DNA of 64,000 nt from NCBI GenBank assembly GCA_023251075.1, contig JAHEZM010000014.1, forward strand, positions 1 to 64,000, written 5' to 3'. How positions within the stretch are numbered: the stretch's first letter is position 1; each line of letters opens with the position of its first letter. Both the position numbers and the translations under genes were made by a program. This document shows positions 35,971 through 45,554 of the stretch, one piece after another. The notes beneath the pieces were generated by a model, which made no database searches, was not told the DNA's origin, and was given only the letters and a program-made list of their open reading frames with translations. This DNA is from Flavobacteriales bacterium. GTDB taxonomy: Bacteria > Bacteroidota > Bacteroidia > Flavobacteriales_C > GCA-002722245.

Positions 35971-37722
35971 ATGTTAAGAACAAAAACCTGCGGAGAATTA
36001 AGAATTGAACATGTTGGGCAAACCGTTACTTTGAGCGGATGGGTGCAACGCACAAGAGATAAGGGAGCAATGGTGTGGATTGATTTGCGCGATCGTTACG
36101 GAATCACTCAATTGATTTTAGAAGAAGGTGTGAGCGATGCCGCTCATTTGACTTTAGCGAAGAGCTTAGGTCGTGAAGATGTGATTCAAGCTGAAGGATT
36201 GGTGATTGAAAGAAGCGCCAAAAATGCAAACATTCCAACCGGAGAAATCGAATTGAAAATCACTTCCTTGAAAGTGATGAACAAAGCGAAAACCCCTCCA
36301 TTTACTATTGAAGACGATACCGATGGTGGTGATGAACTGCGCATGAAATATCGTTATCTGGATATCAGAAGAAATCCGGTGAGAAGTGCTTTAGAATTGC
36401 GTCACCGTTTATCTATTGAAATCAGAAAGTACATGGATGCTTTGAATTTCCTGGAGATTGAAACGCCTTATTTGATTAAATCTACGCCAGAGGGAGCACG
36501 CGATTTCGTAGTGCCTTCGCGCATGAATCCGGGTGAATTTTATGCTTTACCACAATCGCCTCAAACCTTTAAGCAGTTGTTGATGGTGGGAGGTATTGAT
36601 AGATATTATCAAATTGTGAAATGCTTCAGAGATGAAGATTTACGAGCCGATCGTCAGCCTGAATTTACTCAAATCGACTGCGAGATGGCCTTTGTGGAAA
36701 GAAAAGATATTCTTGACACTTTTGAAGGTTTAATCAAACATTTATTCAAGAAAGTATTAAATGTTGAACTTCCTGAGTTTCCGCATATGACTTATGCCGA
36801 TGCAATGCAATATTATGGTTGCGATAAACCCGATTTGCGTTTTGATATGAAATTTGTAGAATTGAATAACCTTGTGAAAGGCAAAGGATTCCCTGTTTTT
36901 GATGCTGCCGAATTGGTGGTGGGAATCAATGCTCAGCAAGCTGCTTCTTACACTAGAAAACAACTAGATGCCCTAACCGATTTTGTAAAGAAACCACAAT
37001 TGGGTGCTACTGGTTTGGTGTATTTAAGATACAATGAAGATAGTACTTTAAAATCATCAGTAGATAAATTTTATTCGCCTGAAGAATTGCAGAAATGGGC
37101 TACTGCCTTCAATGCAAAACCAGGTGATTTAATTTTGGTATTGGCCGGTGGGGCCGATAAAACAAGAAAAGCATTAAGTGAATTAAGATTACACCTGGCA
37201 GAAGAATTAGGATTGAGAGATCCTAAGGTTTTCAAACCTTTATGGGTTATCGACTTCCCTCTATTAGAATACAATGAAGATGAAAAACGCTTTTTCGCTA
37301 TGCACCATCCATTTACTTCGCCACATGCCGATGATGTTCATTTGATGAATAGTGATCCTGGCAAAGCCAGAGCCAATGCTTACGATATGGTGATCAATGG
37401 TGTTGAATTGGGTGGAGGTTCTGTGCGTATTCACAACAGAGAATTGCAAAAACACATGTTTAGCATTTTAGGTTTTAGTGATGAAGAAGCGCAAAATCAA
37501 TTTGGTTTCTTGATGAATGCTTTTGAATATGGAGCACCACCTCATGCAGGATTGGCTTTTGGATTCGATAGAATGTGTGCGATTTTTTCTGGGAAAGATT
37601 CTATTCGTGATTTCATCGCCTTCCCTAAAAATAATTCTGGAAGAGATGTTATGATTGATTCCCCTTCGTTTATAGACCAAAAGCAATTGGAGGAATTAAG
37701 TTTAATTGTAAATAAAAAATAA
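35971..37722 (+). CDS. aspS: Aspartyl-tRNA synthetase
   Basis: A class II synthetase of 583 residues: N-terminal OB-fold anticodon-binding domain ([21 protein letters not shown], seen as [16 protein letters not shown] then IDLRDRYG), motif 2 ([20 protein letters not shown]), a bacterial GAD insertion domain in the middle, and motif 3 (GLAFGFDRM). It ends with [14 protein letters not shown]. The presence of the GAD insert marks the bacterial type; whether it also charges tRNA-Asn cannot be told here. It follows trpS directly. Confidence 0.97.
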   Translation: MLRTKTCGELRIEHVGQTVTLSGWVQRTRDKGAMVWIDLRDRYGITQLILEEGVSDAAHLTLAKSLGREDVIQAEGLVIERSAKNANIPTGEIELKITSLKVMNKAKTPPFTIEDDTDGGDELRMKYRYLDIRRNPVRSALELRHRLSIEIRKYMDALNFLEIETPYLIKSTPEGARDFVVPSRMNPGEFYALPQSPQTFKQLLMVGGIDRYYQIVKCFRDEDLRADRQPEFTQIDCEMAFVERKDILDTFEGLIKHLFKKVLNVELPEFPHMTYADAMQYYGCDKPDLRFDMKFVELNNLVKGKGFPVFDAAELVVGINAQQAASYTRKQLDALTDFVKKPQLGATGLVYLRYNEDSTLKSSVDKFYSPEELQKWATAFNAKPGDLILVLAGGADKTRKALSELRLHLAEELGLRDPKVFKPLWVIDFPLLEYNEDEKRFFAMHHPFTSPHADDVHLMNSDPGKARANAYDMVINGVELGGGSVRIHNRELQKHMFSILGFSDEEAQNQFGFLMNAFEYGAPPHAGLAFGFDRMCAIFSGKDSIRDFIAFPKNNSGRDVMIDSPSFIDQKQLEELSLIVNKK

Positions 37723-37848
37723 TGATTTAGTTTAGCATGAAAATTGACCTAGGTGTTTCTACTTAAAATAAATGACCAAAACTGTAACTAATGCATGGTT
37801 TTGTATGTTTAAAGTAGAACAGGGGTCGGTTTCGGCCGGTGTACAACA

Positions 37849-38733
37849 ATGAGATTTTTATTATCAATATTATTAATTGGGGGAATTGTATTCTCTGCAA
37901 ATGCTCAAGGAGGCAAGAAGGATACGATTAATTTTACCGATGGTACCGGCATGAAACAGGGCCATTGGGTTTATCTCAATAAGGACTTAGATCAAAAACT
38001 TCCCGATTTTAAAGACAATCAAAAAGTTAAAGAAGGCGAATTTTTAAATAACCAAAAAAATGGTCGTTGGACTCATTATTACAATACTGATAAGATTAAA
38101 GAAGTAATTACTTATCAATCTGATCGTCCGAATGGATATGCCATATTTTATTATCCCAATGGAAATAAACGTGAAGAAGGTACCTGGAGAAATAACCGTT
38201 GGGTGGGTGATTACAAATATTATCATGAAAATGGTAAAGTAGCCAGCGATTGGAAATACAATGCGCAGGGAACCAGAACCGGAGTTCAAAAATATTACCA
38301 TGAAAATGGAAAGTTAATGATCGAAGGAGAATGGAATGAAGGAAAAGAAGTAGGTGTGATAAAAGAATATTACGATAATGGTGAATTGAAATCGGAGAAA
38401 GCATATAATAACGGTGCCATCAACGTTGAGCAATCAAAATCTTTTGAAAGAAAAACTCCGCCGGGTGCAACTACGGCAGAAGTGACTCCTGCTGAAAAAA
38501 CACCTCCAACTGCTGAGGTAGATGAAGAAGGATATAAAACAGGTGCTTTCGACGGTAATGGAAAATACAAAATGAAAGATGCTCGCGGTAAGGTTGTTAA
38601 ACAAGGCTTATTTAAAGATGGCGCTTTGTTAGAGGGTAAACAATTTACCTATACCGCTGATGGCAGATTATTTAGAACTATATATATTAAAGGCGGTAAA
38701 GAAATAGGTCGCGAAAACCACTTAGACCGCTAG
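37849..38733 (+). CDS. Exported YwqK/MORN-repeat protein
   Basis: A 294-residue protein with a signal peptide (MRFLLSILLIGGIVFSANA before Gln) and repeated motifs of the type YYxNGK...G.W..G...G...YY, for example GRWTHYYNTDKIKEV, FYYPNGNKREEGTW, YYHENGKVASDW, YYHENGKLMIEGEW and YYDNGELKSEKAY. These belong to the MORN-like repeats annotated as YwqK-family antitoxin; the antitoxin label is not supported by context here, since the protein is exported and no toxin is adjacent. A Pro/Thr linker (about 200-225) joins a short C-terminal domain. Confidence 0.85.
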   Translation: MRFLLSILLIGGIVFSANAQGGKKDTINFTDGTGMKQGHWVYLNKDLDQKLPDFKDNQKVKEGEFLNNQKNGRWTHYYNTDKIKEVITYQSDRPNGYAIFYYPNGNKREEGTWRNNRWVGDYKYYHENGKVASDWKYNAQGTRTGVQKYYHENGKLMIEGEWNEGKEVGVIKEYYDNGELKSEKAYNNGAINVEQSKSFERKTPPGATTAEVTPAEKTPPTAEVDEEGYKTGAFDGNGKYKMKDARGKVVKQGLFKDGALLEGKQFTYTADGRLFRTIYIKGGKEIGRENHLDR

Positions 38734-38794
38734 TCCTTTTTTATCCTTTCTCATTTATTAGTATTTTCACACTTTACATTTATTTTATTTTACA

Positions 38795-40264
38795 ATGCAA
38801 GGTGAGTTATACGTTTACAACACTTTAACCAAGAAAAAGGAAAAATTTCAAGCACTTACTCCACCATTTGTGGGTATGTATGTTTGCGGACCAACAGTTT
38901 ACAACGATGTGCATATTGGTAATTGTAGAACTTTTATTTCTTTCGATATCGTTTTTAGATACTTGCAACATTTAGGATATAAAGTTCGCTATGTAAGAAA
39001 CATTACCGATGTAGGTCATTTAGAAAACGATGCCGACAATGGCGAAGATAAAATTGCAAAAAAAGCCAAATTAGAAAATCTGGAACCTATGGAAATTGTA
39101 CAAAAGTACACCAACGGTTTTCACGATGTAATGAAAGCATTTAATGTTTTATCACCCAGTATAGAACCTACTGCCACTGCACATTTGGTGGAGCAAATTG
39201 AAACTACACAGCAAATTATTGATAAAGGATTCGCATACGTATCCAATGGATCTGTTTATTTCGATGTAGAGAAATTCGCTAAAACAAATCATTACGGAGA
39301 ATTGTCGGGAAGAAAAATCGACGAATTAATTTCTGCAACAAGAGAAAATTTAGATGGACAAGATGACAAAAAAAGTTCATTGGATTTTGCTTTGTGGAAA
39401 CAAGCTTCACCCGAACACATCATGCAGTGGAATTCACCGTGGGGAAAAGGTTTTCCTGGATGGCATTTGGAATGTTCGGTAATGAGCACAAAATATTTAG
39501 GAGAACAATTTGATATTCATGGAGGAGGAATGGATTTAAAATTTCCACACCACGAATGTGAAATTGCACAAAATAAAGCAGCCAACGGAAAGGAAGCAGT
39601 GAAGTATTGGTTGCATGCTAATATGTTAACGTTGAATGGAGAAAAAATGTCGAAAAGTACAGGCAAGTTTTTTCTTCCTTCTCAATTGTTTACCGGTGAA
39701 AGTGAGTTTGTATCGAAAGCATATTCTCCAATGACTGTAAGGTTTTTCATGATGCAATGTCATTACGCAAGTACTTTAGATTTTTCTGATGAAGCATTAC
39801 AGGCAGCAGAAAAAGGATTCAAAAGAATTTTAGCAGCAACAGCACTTTTACCAGAATTGAAAACTTCAGAAAACTCTCAAGTTGATGTTACAGAGTTATC
39901 GAAAAGATGTTATGATTCGATGAATGATGATTTCAATACACCTATGGTGGTTGCAACTTTGTTTGATGCAGTGAAAGAAATCAATTTAGTAAAACAAGGA
40001 AGTAAAACTATTAGTGTTGAGCATGTTGCTGTTTTGCAAAAATTGTTCAATGATTTTCTGATTGATATTATGGGCATTATTCCTGAAGAAGAAAAAGGCA
40101 ATGATGTTGCCAATGGATTAATGGAGGTGATTTTAGATTTGCGAAAAGATGCAAAGCAGAATAAAAATTACACCATGTCGGATAAAATTCGCGATGAATT
40201 AAAAGCGCTCAATATTGTAATAAAAGATACCAAAGAAGGTACAGAGTGGACTTATGAAAAATAA
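38795..40264 (+). CDS. cysS: Cysteinyl-tRNA synthetase
   Basis: A class I synthetase of 489 residues. It has the zinc ligand Cys31 in VCGPTVYND, the HIGH-type HIGN (40-43), GWHLECSVMS and GMDLKFPHHECEIAQ with further zinc ligands, and KMSKS at 284-288. The C-terminal DALR-like domain is complete. The end overlaps the start of the next gene by 11 bases if that gene begins at 40254. Confidence 0.97.
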   Translation: MQGELYVYNTLTKKKEKFQALTPPFVGMYVCGPTVYNDVHIGNCRTFISFDIVFRYLQHLGYKVRYVRNITDVGHLENDADNGEDKIAKKAKLENLEPMEIVQKYTNGFHDVMKAFNVLSPSIEPTATAHLVEQIETTQQIIDKGFAYVSNGSVYFDVEKFAKTNHYGELSGRKIDELISATRENLDGQDDKKSSLDFALWKQASPEHIMQWNSPWGKGFPGWHLECSVMSTKYLGEQFDIHGGGMDLKFPHHECEIAQNKAANGKEAVKYWLHANMLTLNGEKMSKSTGKFFLPSQLFTGESEFVSKAYSPMTVRFFMMQCHYASTLDFSDEALQAAEKGFKRILAATALLPELKTSENSQVDVTELSKRCYDSMNDDFNTPMVVATLFDAVKEINLVKQGSKTISVEHVAVLQKLFNDFLIDIMGIIPEEEKGNDVANGLMEVILDLRKDAKQNKNYTMSDKIRDELKALNIVIKDTKEGTEWTYEK

Positions 40265-41318
40265 CAATCTTACTGATTTTTATAATGCTTTGCAGAGCAT
40301 TGCCCAAGTGAATGAAATCGATAAAAGAAAAGGTATGGATACCGCTTCTCTAAAAAAACTGTTGTGGTTAAAAGGAGTAAAATTAGTTATTGTTTTTTTA
40401 TTTTTTTTAACCTCTTGCGATAATGATAAGCCAGTTGAACAGACTGATTCTAACAAGCCGGTAGTAAAAAAATATGTACCTGAATTTAACGCTGATTCAG
40501 CTTTTGCGTTTGTAAAAAAACAAGTAGAATTTGGTCCTAGAATTCCTAATTCAAAAGCGCACAGCGATTGCGAAAAATATTTTGTTGCAACATTAAAAAA
40601 ATATGGATTAAAGGTAATCGAACAAAAAGGAACGGTAAAAGGATACGATGGGAAAATGCTTCCGTTTAACAATATCACCGCCCAATATCAACCAGAAAAT
40701 CCAAGAAGAATTATGATTTCCAGTCACTGGGATTCTCGTCCGTGGGCCGACAATGACAATCACGATACCGATAAACCTATTGATGCAGCCAATGATGGAG
40801 CAAGTGGTGTGGGGATTATTTTAGAGTTAGCCAGAATATTACAAACGCATAAAATTGATGTTGGAGTTGATTTTGTCTTATTCGATGTGGAAGATTATGG
40901 TAAGCCTGATTTTGAAAATTCTTATTGTTTGGGCTCACAATATTGGAGCAGAAATTTACCTATAAAAATCAAACCGGAGTTTGGAGTGAATTTAGATATG
41001 GTGGGAGATCCGAATGCAAAATTCACTTATGAAGGTATATCTACTATGAATGCGCGTTTTGCCGTGAACAAAGTTTGGCAATCGGCAGCAACTTTAGGGT
41101 ATTCAAAATATTTTAGTTTTGAAGAAACCGATCCTATTACCGATGACCATAAATATGTAAATGAACTGGCGAAAATTCCATGTATTGATGTTATCGACAA
41201 ATCTACCTCATCATTTTCAGCTACATGGCATACACACAAAGACAATATCAAGAATATTTCTCCTTTTACATTAAAAGCAGTTGGACAAACATTATTGTTT
41301 GTGCTCACTTACGAATAG
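40254..41318 (+). CDS. Glutaminyl-peptide cyclotransferase-like M28 lipoprotein
   Basis: A 354-residue M28-family enzyme with the zinc and substrate pattern of animal-type glutaminyl cyclases: SSHWDSRPWAD (His158), AANDGASG (Asp181), FDVEDYG (Glu213), NLDMVGDPN and WHTHKDN (His326). Such enzymes turn N-terminal Gln into pyroglutamate. A hydrophobic stretch ending FFLTSC (Cys55) is a lipoprotein signal; the 40 residues before it make the Met at 40335 (MDTASLKKL, Cys28) an attractive alternative start. Many exported proteins in this window have Gln at the predicted mature N-terminus, which fits this role. Confidence 0.82.
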   Translation: MKNNNLTDFYNALQSIAQVNEIDKRKGMDTASLKKLLWLKGVKLVIVFLFFLTSCDNDKPVEQTDSNKPVVKKYVPEFNADSAFAFVKKQVEFGPRIPNSKAHSDCEKYFVATLKKYGLKVIEQKGTVKGYDGKMLPFNNITAQYQPENPRRIMISSHWDSRPWADNDNHDTDKPIDAANDGASGVGIILELARILQTHKIDVGVDFVLFDVEDYGKPDFENSYCLGSQYWSRNLPIKIKPEFGVNLDMVGDPNAKFTYEGISTMNARFAVNKVWQSAATLGYSKYFSFEETDPITDDHKYVNELAKIPCIDVIDKSTSSFSATWHTHKDNIKNISPFTLKAVGQTLLFVLTYE

Positions 41319-41379
41319 AAAGAAGCCCCCTTAGTTTATAATTTGTATTATTTTTAAACATGAATATTTATATTCGTGA

Positions 41380-42705
41380 ATGAAAAAAATAGCAGTACTT
41401 TTTCTCTTCCAAATTTTTTATTCTTTTTCTTTCTCTCAAGCTACTGATAGTATTGTGTTTCCTCGTGTGGTAGATTTAAAGCCTTTTTTTACTTCGGTAA
41501 AAAATCAAGGGGATCGTGACGCTTGTTCTTTCTTTGCTACCATAGCATTGGTTGAATCAGAATTCAAAAAAGTGTATCAACAGGAAGTAAATCTTTCTGA
41601 GCAGATCGTTTGTTACAATGCTAAAATGAATTACTCAGAATTTGCTCAATCAGAATACTCTTCCGCTGAAGTTAATTTATGGTCGGTGATGGATTTTGGA
41701 TTACTTTACGAATCTCAATGGCCTTATCATCTTTCTTTTTATAATAGAGGATACCCTTGTGGTGATTTATCAAAAGAGGACACTAATGGTGCTCATTTGT
41801 GTCATGCTCAATATAAGCCGTCTTTAAATATTTCTTCGAAAATATTTAAAGGTAATTTTAACTATGGAGCAATTTTAAGTAATGCCGATACGGTAGTTCG
41901 TTTTATCGCAACACAACAAAAACCAGTATCGATCACTTTTCCTCTCTCTCACGGAAATTGGTCGGATTCGGGTGTTGTATTTTACAATGCGCAGATGGAT
42001 TCTGTGGATCGAATAAACGGAAAAGCGTATCATATTGCAGTAATTAGCGGTTATGATTTAAACAAAAAAGTTTTTTTTATCAGAAATAGTTGGGGCGATG
42101 ATTGGGGAAATGAAGGATATGGAACTTTATCCTTCGATGATTTTAATCAATATGAACCAGATGATTCTGTTTTCTATTTCATTTTAAATAAACCACAAGA
42201 ATTTGTGCTTCCCACAGAAGAAAACATCACAAAACCTTCTTTAAAATATTTTGATGTTTCGGTTCATGAAAAAATCAATAAATCTTTGGCGATTGATATC
42301 AATGCGGAAGTAAATCATTTGAATAATAAAAATATTGAATTGAGAAGCATTTTAATTCTGCTTCCTGAAAACACTAATGATTCTGCAGCTTATGAGAATG
42401 TGAAGGAGGAACTTACCTTATCGCAAGCTGAATCTGAATTGTTTAATAATGGATATGCTAGAGTGGTTTGGACTTATTTTCCTGATTCTAATTCAAGTGA
42501 AAAAACAGTTTGGGATAAGAAAAATACTATTCGTTTGAGCTTACCACGAAAGATGATTTTGAGCGAAAGTGTACAAAAGGCCTTGCACAGAAAAGGGATG
42601 AAATTGTGCTTGCAAATCACATTGTATTACATTGATGATATTCATGGAAAGGTAAAAATGAAAAGGGTGTTTGCGCCCGTGAACAAAAGAAAATTGAGTA
42701 GATAA
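41380..42705 (+). CDS. Exported papain-like (C1) cysteine protease
   Basis: A 441-residue protein with a signal peptide ending SFSFS before Gln. The papain fold is recognisable: Gln43 and catalytic Cys49 in KNQGDRDACSFFATIA, His218 in GKAYHIAVISGYD, and Asn236 in FFIRNSWGDDWGNEGYG. The peptidase domain covers about residues 25-265; the remaining 175 residues form a beta-rich C-terminal region I do not recognise. There is no clear propeptide and no T9SS sorting domain, so it is probably periplasmic or secreted by another route. It follows the glutaminyl-cyclase-like gene by about 60 bases. Confidence 0.88.
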   Translation: MKKIAVLFLFQIFYSFSFSQATDSIVFPRVVDLKPFFTSVKNQGDRDACSFFATIALVESEFKKVYQQEVNLSEQIVCYNAKMNYSEFAQSEYSSAEVNLWSVMDFGLLYESQWPYHLSFYNRGYPCGDLSKEDTNGAHLCHAQYKPSLNISSKIFKGNFNYGAILSNADTVVRFIATQQKPVSITFPLSHGNWSDSGVVFYNAQMDSVDRINGKAYHIAVISGYDLNKKVFFIRNSWGDDWGNEGYGTLSFDDFNQYEPDDSVFYFILNKPQEFVLPTEENITKPSLKYFDVSVHEKINKSLAIDINAEVNHLNNKNIELRSILILLPENTNDSAAYENVKEELTLSQAESELFNNGYARVVWTYFPDSNSSEKTVWDKKNTIRLSLPRKMILSESVQKALHRKGMKLCLQITLYYIDDIHGKVKMKRVFAPVNKRKLSR

Positions 42706-42758
42706 ATTTTCGTCACCTTAGTTTTTTTCTCTTTTTTAAAATTCTACCAATGTTGGAA

Positions 42759-42770
42759 ATACCTAGGTAT
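42759..42770. repeat. Perfect 12-bp palindrome in the gap before the accessory cluster
   Basis: ATACCTAGGTAT is fully self-complementary, and CCAATGTTGG (42747-42756), nearly so, precedes it. They lie in the 172-base gap 42706-42877, which has no gene. It could be an operator; no bound regulator can be named. Confidence 0.3.
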
Positions 42771-42841
42771 AAAAATAGAATACTATTTTTTTGGCATTGT
42801 TATTGTAAGTTCGCGAGCGCATTTATTTAGAGGGTATTCTA

Positions 42842-42849
42842 TACATTTG
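42842..42849 (+). promoter_or_regulatory. Candidate -7 box for the gene at 42878
   Basis: TACATTTG matches TAnnTTTG, with the ATG 29 bases downstream. There is no good TTG at the usual distance. Confidence 0.4.
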
Positions 42850-42877
42850 CCATTAACTTCTATTATCATTTGTTAGC

Positions 42878-43624
42878 ATGGGGAAAGCTTTACTACTATT
42901 ATCGTTTTTTATTTGTGCCTATTCGCAGGCACAAATTTTACCTTCCGACAGTTTAATTCTTAGCAAAATTTACGGAAAAGTAGATTCGGGAAAGAATTCC
43001 TATTCTCGTGCTTTTCGGGGGTATGAGGGCGACTTTACTTATAAGAAGTGTATTAGCTATAGTGTTGTTTTTAAACAAAACGTTGAGCTAGATAGTGGGC
43101 GTGTTTTGTTGGTGATTATTGAAGCGCCAAATTCAACTCAAACCGGACACCAATTCGGTTACAGAGATTTTTATTTTTTCGATCAAACTCTTTCTTGTAT
43201 TGATTCTGTCCTTTCAGATTCTGAGATTCCAATAGGAGATAATACAGCCTTCGAGATTATAGATATCGGTCTTCATAAAAAAGCGTTAGTGTCGAATTTT
43301 CAAAGTACTGGTAATCGTCATTTTGAGCATACAAAATATCTTCAATCATTAGAAATTGGCAGCGTTACTGATTTATTCTGGGTTGATATTGAATATGATA
43401 ATTCAGCATGGGAAGCTCCAGAAGATGAACATGAGCAATGTATTGCGCAAACCAATGAAAACAGTTATGAAATAATTAAAAGTACCAAAGAGTGGTTTGA
43501 CATAAAAGTGCATTGTATTGAATATGCCTATTCTAAAGGGTGTTTGAAACGCTACGTGAAAAGTACATCAGATAAAAATTTTGTTTATGAGAATGGAGAA
43601 TATATTGAAAAGAAAAAAGAATAG
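42878..43624 (+). CDS. Exported protein of unknown function
   Basis: A 248-residue protein with a signal peptide (MGKALLLLSFFICAYSQA before Gln). The mature part is acidic, with segments such as TYKKCISYSVVFKQN, RVLLVIIEAPNSTQTGHQFG and IGLHKKALVSNFQSTGNRHF; it ends in a Lys/Glu run. No family was recognised. It is the first gene of a same-strand group of four unknown genes (to 45484). Confidence 0.65.
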   Translation: MGKALLLLSFFICAYSQAQILPSDSLILSKIYGKVDSGKNSYSRAFRGYEGDFTYKKCISYSVVFKQNVELDSGRVLLVIIEAPNSTQTGHQFGYRDFYFFDQTLSCIDSVLSDSEIPIGDNTAFEIIDIGLHKKALVSNFQSTGNRHFEHTKYLQSLEIGSVTDLFWVDIEYDNSAWEAPEDEHEQCIAQTNENSYEIIKSTKEWFDIKVHCIEYAYSKGCLKRYVKSTSDKNFVYENGEYIEKKKE

Positions 43625-43652
43625 TATGAATACAGATCTAAAAACCAGTAAA

Positions 43653-44657
43653 ATGAAATCTCAAATCTTATTATTTTCCTGCCTATCAGTATTTCTACTG
43701 GCTTGTGGACAAACAACAACAAGTTCTACTAAAGCTTCTATCGAAGGTGTGTGGCAAACCAATGAAGGGTATGTTATTACCATTTTGTCGGATGGAAAAA
43801 ATGAAAATAGATATTTATACATGGTAGGCGCCAAAGCTGAACAAGATAAAGCTTCTTTGATGGAGCCAAAAGGGGATAGCTTGTTTTTTTTTAATGATGA
43901 AGGTCGATCTTATCCCGTTTTAAAATATACAGTAAAAAATGATTCATTAATTATATGGTCTGGGAATTATAAACCAACAAGGGCAAAGAGAATGAATACT
44001 CAAATACCTAAACGTGATTTAAAAAGTATTCCTCCTGATCCAAATTCATTTTTCGATTATAGTACCGATAAATATTCTGTAGGAAGTTTTTTTGATTTAA
44101 CTCCAAAAGGAAACTTGCCATTTTATTTCAATCGATTATTTATTGAAAAAAATAAAATTGATTCTTTTTCTGTTGTATTGGCCGGTAAAAAAATGCATGG
44201 AGATAGTGTCATGGAAAGTAAGGTTGAGTGTACCTTGTCTTATGTTTTGATAAATGGGTTAACTCAAAAAATGACAGTAACAAGGCCAAAAAAGAGAATC
44301 GCTATTGTTTGGGATTATCATTATTCAAAAAATGAAATTTTAGATAGTATTACGGTATCGGGTCACAGTTTGAAATTTGCTAGTGATGGTTGGGGGCTTG
44401 ACGAAAAAGGCAATAGAACTTGGCAAAAACCTGAAGATATTTTCTTTTGGAACTACAAAGATGGTTATCCTCTTAGTGCTGTTAGTTATGGCGGATTTGC
44501 TAACAAAAAAACGCTCACTTATAAGTACAACGCACAACATCAATTGGTAGAAATTGAAGAAAGATGGGGGAGTTCGACTACTATAGAGAATACTTATTTG
44601 TTGGAATACAGCAGTGTTGGAACTCTTAAGCAAATAACGGCGGTTAAGCATTATTAA
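43653..44657 (+). CDS. Lipoprotein of unknown function with YD-like strands
   Basis: From the Met at 43653 the product has 334 residues with a compact lipoprotein signal, MKSQILLFSCLSVFLLAC (Cys18). Met codons at 43626 and 43581 are in frame; 43626 lies two bases after the previous stop and is a possible alternative, while 43581 overlaps the upstream gene. A first domain (SIEGVWQTNEGYVITILSDG) resembles lipocalin-like proteins; the C-terminal part (YKYNAQHQLVEIEER, YLLEYSSVGTLKQI) resembles YD/RHS-type strands. Function unknown. Confidence 0.65.
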   Translation: MKSQILLFSCLSVFLLACGQTTTSSTKASIEGVWQTNEGYVITILSDGKNENRYLYMVGAKAEQDKASLMEPKGDSLFFFNDEGRSYPVLKYTVKNDSLIIWSGNYKPTRAKRMNTQIPKRDLKSIPPDPNSFFDYSTDKYSVGSFFDLTPKGNLPFYFNRLFIEKNKIDSFSVVLAGKKMHGDSVMESKVECTLSYVLINGLTQKMTVTRPKKRIAIVWDYHYSKNEILDSITVSGHSLKFASDGWGLDEKGNRTWQKPEDIFFWNYKDGYPLSAVSYGGFANKKTLTYKYNAQHQLVEIEERWGSSTTIENTYLLEYSSVGTLKQITAVKHY

Positions 44658-44669
44658 TTAAAAAAATTA

Positions 44670-44685
44670 AACCAAATTCAAAATG
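44670..44685 (+). repeat. Leader sequence shared with 45121-45136
   Basis: AACCAAATTCAAAATG occurs exactly here and again at 45121-45136. Each copy ends in the start codon of a small gene (44683 and 45134). Confidence 0.5.
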
Positions 44686-45024
44686 GCCCTACTTATGGAA
44701 AGTAGTATGATAAATTCATTTTCTAATACTAATAATGAAATTGTTAAGAATTATTTTAATACTAATAAATCTTCTTTTAAAGTAATATTGGAAATAAATT
44801 ACGGTCCTTATTGGGGTGTAAGGCTAACGAATGGAGAAATTGAAATCCATATCTCCGGTGATATAGGATTTGAAATTGAAATATTCATCAATAATTCTAA
44901 ATATTCTCTTTGGCAATATGACAGAAGCGTTAATAATGCAATGAAAACAAGTGATGATAATATTCATTACCAACTTAATATACTTAACAATTTTTTAAGT
45001 GATAGTGACAAGAAATCTAATTAA
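44683..45024 (+). CDS. Small acidic cytoplasmic protein, unknown
   Basis: A 113-residue protein without a signal peptide or membrane segment. It contains alternating beta-type sequence (FKVILEINYGPYWGVRL, EIEIHISGDIGFEIEIFI) and a C-terminal helix rich in Asn and Asp. The small size, acidity and fold impression are like immunity proteins of contact-dependent toxins, but no toxin gene is adjacent, so this is only a guess. It could also be a fragment of a larger protein. Met at 44683 is preceded by the shared leader; Met5 and Met9 are alternatives. Confidence 0.5.
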   Translation: MALLMESSMINSFSNTNNEIVKNYFNTNKSSFKVILEINYGPYWGVRLTNGEIEIHISGDIGFEIEIFINNSKYSLWQYDRSVNNAMKTSDDNIHYQLNILNNFLSDSDKKSN

Positions 45025-45120
45025 ATATTAGCGCTGCCGATAACTCATATTTATTGGAATGAAGCAGCATTGGAACATTAAAAAAATGACAAGGATTACC
45101 CTTTATAAATTAGAAATTTC

Positions 45121-45136
45121 AACCAAATTCAAAATG
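45121..45136 (+). repeat. Second copy of the shared 16-base leader
   Basis: An exact copy of 44670-44685, ending at the ATG of the exported protein at 45134. This supports that ATG over the in-frame Met at 45059. Confidence 0.5.
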
Positions 45137-45484
45137 AAAAATATTTTATTTGTCACTCTTTTTATGAATGTGATGAGTGTTTGTTGTGCTCAAAATATAG
45201 ATTATGTTTATTCTCAACAAGATTCTATTGCTGGACAAATTCACACCGTTGATAGGATGAAATCATACATGGAGAAAAAGCAATATGAAGAAGCGATAAA
45301 CTTATTTTCTAAAGTGCATCAAGCAGAGATTAAGGAATTACAGAAAAACACTCAAGCCTATACAGAATGGTGCAATGTGTGGACAATGAATTCGAAATCG
45401 TATGTCATGTATGTTGATTTGATAAAAAAACACAAAGCGCATTTTGTGTTTGAAAATGGGGAATGGAAAATTGATGAGAAATAG
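45134..45484 (+). CDS. Small exported protein, unknown
   Basis: 116 residues from the Met at 45134, with a signal peptide (MKNILFVTLFMNVMSVCCA before Gln). The mature part is mostly helical (QIHTVDRMKSYMEKKQYEEA, INLFSKVHQAEIKEL) and ends in a short WXG-poor beta hairpin (AHFVFENGEWKIDE). The frame is open from 45059, but the signal peptide and the duplicated leader support the later start. Helical content and length suggest a binding or chaperone-like protein, without evidence. Confidence 0.6.
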   Translation: MKNILFVTLFMNVMSVCCAQNIDYVYSQQDSIAGQIHTVDRMKSYMEKKQYEEAINLFSKVHQAEIKELQKNTQAYTEWCNVWTMNSKSYVMYVDLIKKHKAHFVFENGEWKIDEK

Positions 45485-45554
45485 AAAAATGAAAAGCATA
45501 GTGAACTGGAACGACAATTCGGCTACCAATATCTGAACAAAAATGTAATTACGA

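Noticed and set aside
37801-37848. GGTCGGTTTCGGCC hairpin before the YwqK-like gene
   Set aside because: The stem is about five pairs, lacks a T-run, and is too weak to call a terminator or riboswitch.
37849-38733. Toxin-antitoxin system, from the YwqK antitoxin family name
   Set aside because: The protein has an export signal and no toxin neighbour; the repeats alone do not make it an antitoxin.
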